Below the pieces are notes generated by a model, which made no database searches, was not told the DNA's origin, and was given only the letters and a program-made list of their open reading frames with translations. Source: Pseudonocardia acidicola (GTDB taxonomy: Bacteria; Actinomycetota; Actinomycetes; Mycobacteriales; Pseudonocardiaceae). Taken from it: 64,000 bases of DNA. Numbering within the stretch: the first letter of the stretch is position 1; each line of letters opens with the position of its first letter. This document shows, piece by piece, positions 62,300 through 64,000 of the stretch. The stretch covers positions 62,001 through 126,000 of the forward strand of contig NZ_JAAXLA010000006.1 of assembly GCF_012911935.1 (NCBI RefSeq), in the 5' to 3' direction. Position numbers and translations under genes: made by a program.

Positions 62300-62437
62300 T
62301 CAGTGCCCGAAAAGGGAGGGGATCTTGAGCAGGAGCTGCCAGAGCCCGTAGGCGAACGGTACCACCACCCACAGCCAGGCCAGGACCATCACGATCATGG
62401 GCGGGCGGCCCTCGCCGCTGCCCTCCGCGGTGCTCAT
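62300..62437 (-). CDS. MFS transporter small subunit (45 residues)
   Basis: A 45-residue, single-span protein (PPMIVMVLAWLWVVVPFAYGLW, then QLLLKIPSLFG) follows the OFA carrier. Its ATG overlaps the carrier stop (ATGA), which is how such small partners of oxalate/formate-type MFS proteins are usually arranged. It is easily missed because of its size. Confidence 0.82.
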   Translation of the reverse strand: MSTAEGSGEGRPPMIVMVLAWLWVVVPFAYGLWQLLLKIPSLFGH

Positions 62438-63819
62438 GCCTGCACCCCTGCCTTCCCCGTCGCGGCCGTCGTCGAGGACGGCTCGTGCCACTTCTCGTTG
62501 ACCGGCCGCACCAGCTCGTTGGCGATGAAGCCGGCGACAAGGAGAACGATCATGACCGTGAACGCCGGTGTGTACCGGCCGGGCCCCGCGACGCCTGCAT
62601 GGATCTCCGCGTCGGCGATCGCGTTGACGATCACCGGGCCGAGCACACCGGCGGTGGACCACGCGGTGAGCAGCCGGCCGTGGATCGCGCCGACCTGGTA
62701 GGTGCCGAACAGGTCCCGCAAGTAGGCCGGGGCCGTCGCGAACCCGGCGCCGTAGAACGACAGGATCAACAGCGCACAGATCAGGAAGAGGACCTTGTCG
62801 GTGTTGGTCGTCAACGTGATCGTCAGGTAGAGCAGGGCCCCGACGCCCAGGTAGAGCCGGTAGATGTTCTTGCGCCCGATGAGGTCCGACGCCGACGACC
62901 ACAGGAACCGGCCGAGCATGTTGGCCAGCGACAGCATGGCGACGAAGCCCGCCGCGGCGGCGGCCACGGCTGCGGTCGGCGAGACGCCGCCGAAGAAGTC
63001 GGTGTAGATCGGCGCGGCCCGCTCCAGGATGCCGATGCCGGCCGTCACGTTGAAGCACAGGACGACCCAGAGCAGCCAGAACTGCGGCGTCTTGATCGCG
63101 TTCCGCGCGGAGACGCTGGCCGAACTGATCATCGAGCCGGCCTTCTGCTCCGTCGGCGTCCAGCCCGCGGGCTTCCAGTCGTCGGCCGGGACCCGGATCA
63201 GCAACCAGCCCACCGACATGAAGACCGCGTAGACGATGCCGTGGATCAGGAAGGCCTCGGCGATACCGTTCGGGTTGGGGTTGTTCCCGGTCGCGCCGAA
63301 GGCCTGCAGCATCGACTGCGACCACGGGGACGCGATGAGCGCGCCGCCGCCGAAGCCCATGATCGCGATGCCGGTCGCCATCCCGGGCCGGTCCGGGAAC
63401 CACTTGATCAGCGTCGAGACCGGCGAGATGTAACCGATCCCGAGGCCGATGCCGCCGACGAAGCCGTAGCCGAGCACGACCAGCCAGTACTGCCGGGTGT
63501 AGATCCCGAGCGAGCCGATCAGGAAGCCGCCGCAGAAGCACACGGTGGCGATGACCATGGCCCAGCGCGGGCCGTTCGTGTCCACCCTCGTGCCGAACAG
63601 CGCCGCCGAGAGCCCGAGCATCACGATGCCGAGGGTGAACGGCAGCGCGCTCGCGACGCCCGAGATGCCGAGGCCCTTCTCCAGGGGGGCCTTGAACACG
63701 CTCCAGGCGTAGACCTGGCCGATCGCCAGGTGGATGGACAGCGCCGCGGGCGGAACGAGCCAGCGGCTCCACCCCGGTGGCGCCACGATCCGGGATCTTT
63801 CCAGGAAGCCAGCGGCCAT
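62434..63819 (-). CDS. OFA-family MFS transporter (oxalate/formate antiporter type)
   Basis: The 461-residue, 12-span carrier starts with SIHLAIGQVYAWSVFKAPLE, typical of the oxalate:formate antiporter family, and has SPVSTLIKWFPDRPGMATGIAIMGFGGGALI and SASDLIGRKNIYRLYLG. It is coupled to the small-subunit gene. AAGGAG precedes the ATG, and a promoter lies about 45 nt upstream. A CoA-transferase gene diverges on the other side. Confidence 0.9.
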   Translation of the reverse strand: MAAGFLERSRIVAPPGWSRWLVPPAALSIHLAIGQVYAWSVFKAPLEKGLGISGVASALPFTLGIVMLGLSAALFGTRVDTNGPRWAMVIATVCFCGGFLIGSLGIYTRQYWLVVLGYGFVGGIGLGIGYISPVSTLIKWFPDRPGMATGIAIMGFGGGALIASPWSQSMLQAFGATGNNPNPNGIAEAFLIHGIVYAVFMSVGWLLIRVPADDWKPAGWTPTEQKAGSMISSASVSARNAIKTPQFWLLWVVLCFNVTAGIGILERAAPIYTDFFGGVSPTAAVAAAAAGFVAMLSLANMLGRFLWSSASDLIGRKNIYRLYLGVGALLYLTITLTTNTDKVLFLICALLILSFYGAGFATAPAYLRDLFGTYQVGAIHGRLLTAWSTAGVLGPVIVNAIADAEIHAGVAGPGRYTPAFTVMIVLLVAGFIANELVRPVNEKWHEPSSTTAATGKAGVQA

Positions 63820-63864
63820 CCGGGGATCTCCTTGCGCAGTGATGGACTCGTCGTTACGCGGTGA

Positions 63865-63894
63865 AACCTAGGACTCCGCCATCCGGCGGTGCAA
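63865..63894 (-). promoter_or_regulatory. promoter of the OFA transporter operon
   Basis: On the minus strand TTGCAC (63894-63889), 18 bp and TAGGTT (63870-63865). A leader of about 40 nt with a normal Shine-Dalgarno follows. Confidence 0.5.
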
Positions 63895-63945
63895 GCTCTG
63901 GCGAGTGGGGGAATCGTGATCTCCGACGGCCACCATCGGTGTGCC

Positions 63946-63951
63946 TAGGAT
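63946..63951 (+). promoter_or_regulatory. -10 element TAGGAT of the CoA-transferase gene
   Basis: TAGGAT lies 5 nt before the GTG at 63957, shared in the divergent spacer with the OFA promoter. Confidence 0.45.
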
Positions 63952-63956
63952 GGGGC

Positions 63957-64000
63957 GTGCCCGCTGCGTCGACCGGCCCTCTCGCCGGAGTCACCGTCGT
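63957..64000 (+). CDS. CaiB/BaiF-type CoA-transferase (start only)
   Basis: Only 14 codons are in the window. They read VPAASTGPLAGVTVV, the beginning typical of family III CoA-transferases such as alpha-methylacyl-CoA racemase (GPLAG-x-x-V-V-E). The divergent OFA carrier might suggest formyl-CoA transferase, but this start resembles the racemase branch more. Confidence 0.55.
   Translation, partial: MPAASTGPLAGVTV

Overview
The window is about 64 kb of very GC-rich DNA with dense, short-spaced genes, many GTG starts and strong third-position G/C bias. The gene order lepA ... rpsT, holA, comEC, comEA, degV, octT, gpgP, rsfS, nadD ... proB, obg, rpmA, rplU, rne ... ndk, folC, valS follows the chromosomal order I remember for Mycobacterium tuberculosis around Rv2404c-Rv2448c. 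Together with a mycothiol-family DsbA protein, a LprG/P55 lipid-export pair and FdhA-type formaldehyde dehydrogenase, this points to an actinobacterium of the Pseudonocardiales (Pseudonocardia-like). The genus is an inference. It is ordinary chromosome: I see no rRNA, tRNA, CRISPR, transposase, phage or origin.

Layout. 0-5 kb: the 3' part of a Sir2 deacetylase, a broken barstar-domain gene, a small membrane protein, an MDR-family reductase with a MarR regulator, then MOSC and nitronate monooxygenase. 5-12 kb: lepA, cyanase with a large upstream hairpin, a transglutaminase/ATP-grasp pair, an MFS carrier and rpsT. 12-25 kb: holA, a SAM riboswitch driving a stand-alone threonine synthase-like gene, comEC/comEA, degV, the methylglucose-lipopolysaccharide genes octT/gpgP, rsfS, a lipase and a dead acyl-CoA ligase fragment wedged between rsfS and nadD, and a flavin disulfide reductase. 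25-33 kb: alkB behind a perfect SOS box, fdhA, a TetR regulator, an SPW membrane protein, and a five-gene operon (PDZ lipoprotein, release-factor-like protein, MoxR ATPase, VWA protein, DsbA-family protein). 33-44 kb: a RecQ helicase with a phosphoribosyltransferase-like tail, an isoaspartyl-methyltransferase homologue, proB-obg, rpmA-rplU and rne. 43-49 kb: the two-piece TIGR03936/TIGR03960 radical-SAM system interrupted by an amino-acid permease and an acetyltransferase, then a dapA homologue. 49-55 kb: a TspO-like protein, a three-gene ABC exporter, and lprG-P55. 55-64 kb: ndk, DM13, DUF4233, folC, valS, two small unknown genes, an oxalate/formate-type MFS carrier with its 45-residue partner, and the first bases of a CoA-transferase.

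Regulation visible in the sequence. At about thirteen starts a TANNNT -10 hexamer lies 5-8 nt before the start codon, the signature of leaderless transcription; in four cases it fixes or supports the start. Other elements are a SAM-I-type riboswitch whose P1 helix overlaps the thrC Shine-Dalgarno, a LexA box over the alkB promoter, a TetR-like palindrome over the SPW-gene promoter, a stem in the rpsT leader, and several GC-rich terminator hairpins without U-tracts.

No wholly new system stands out unambiguously. The best candidates for unexplained biology are the PDZ-release-factor-MoxR-VWA-DsbA operon, the RecQ-phosphoribosyltransferase fusion, the SAM-riboswitch threonine synthase-like gene, and the split radical-SAM pair.
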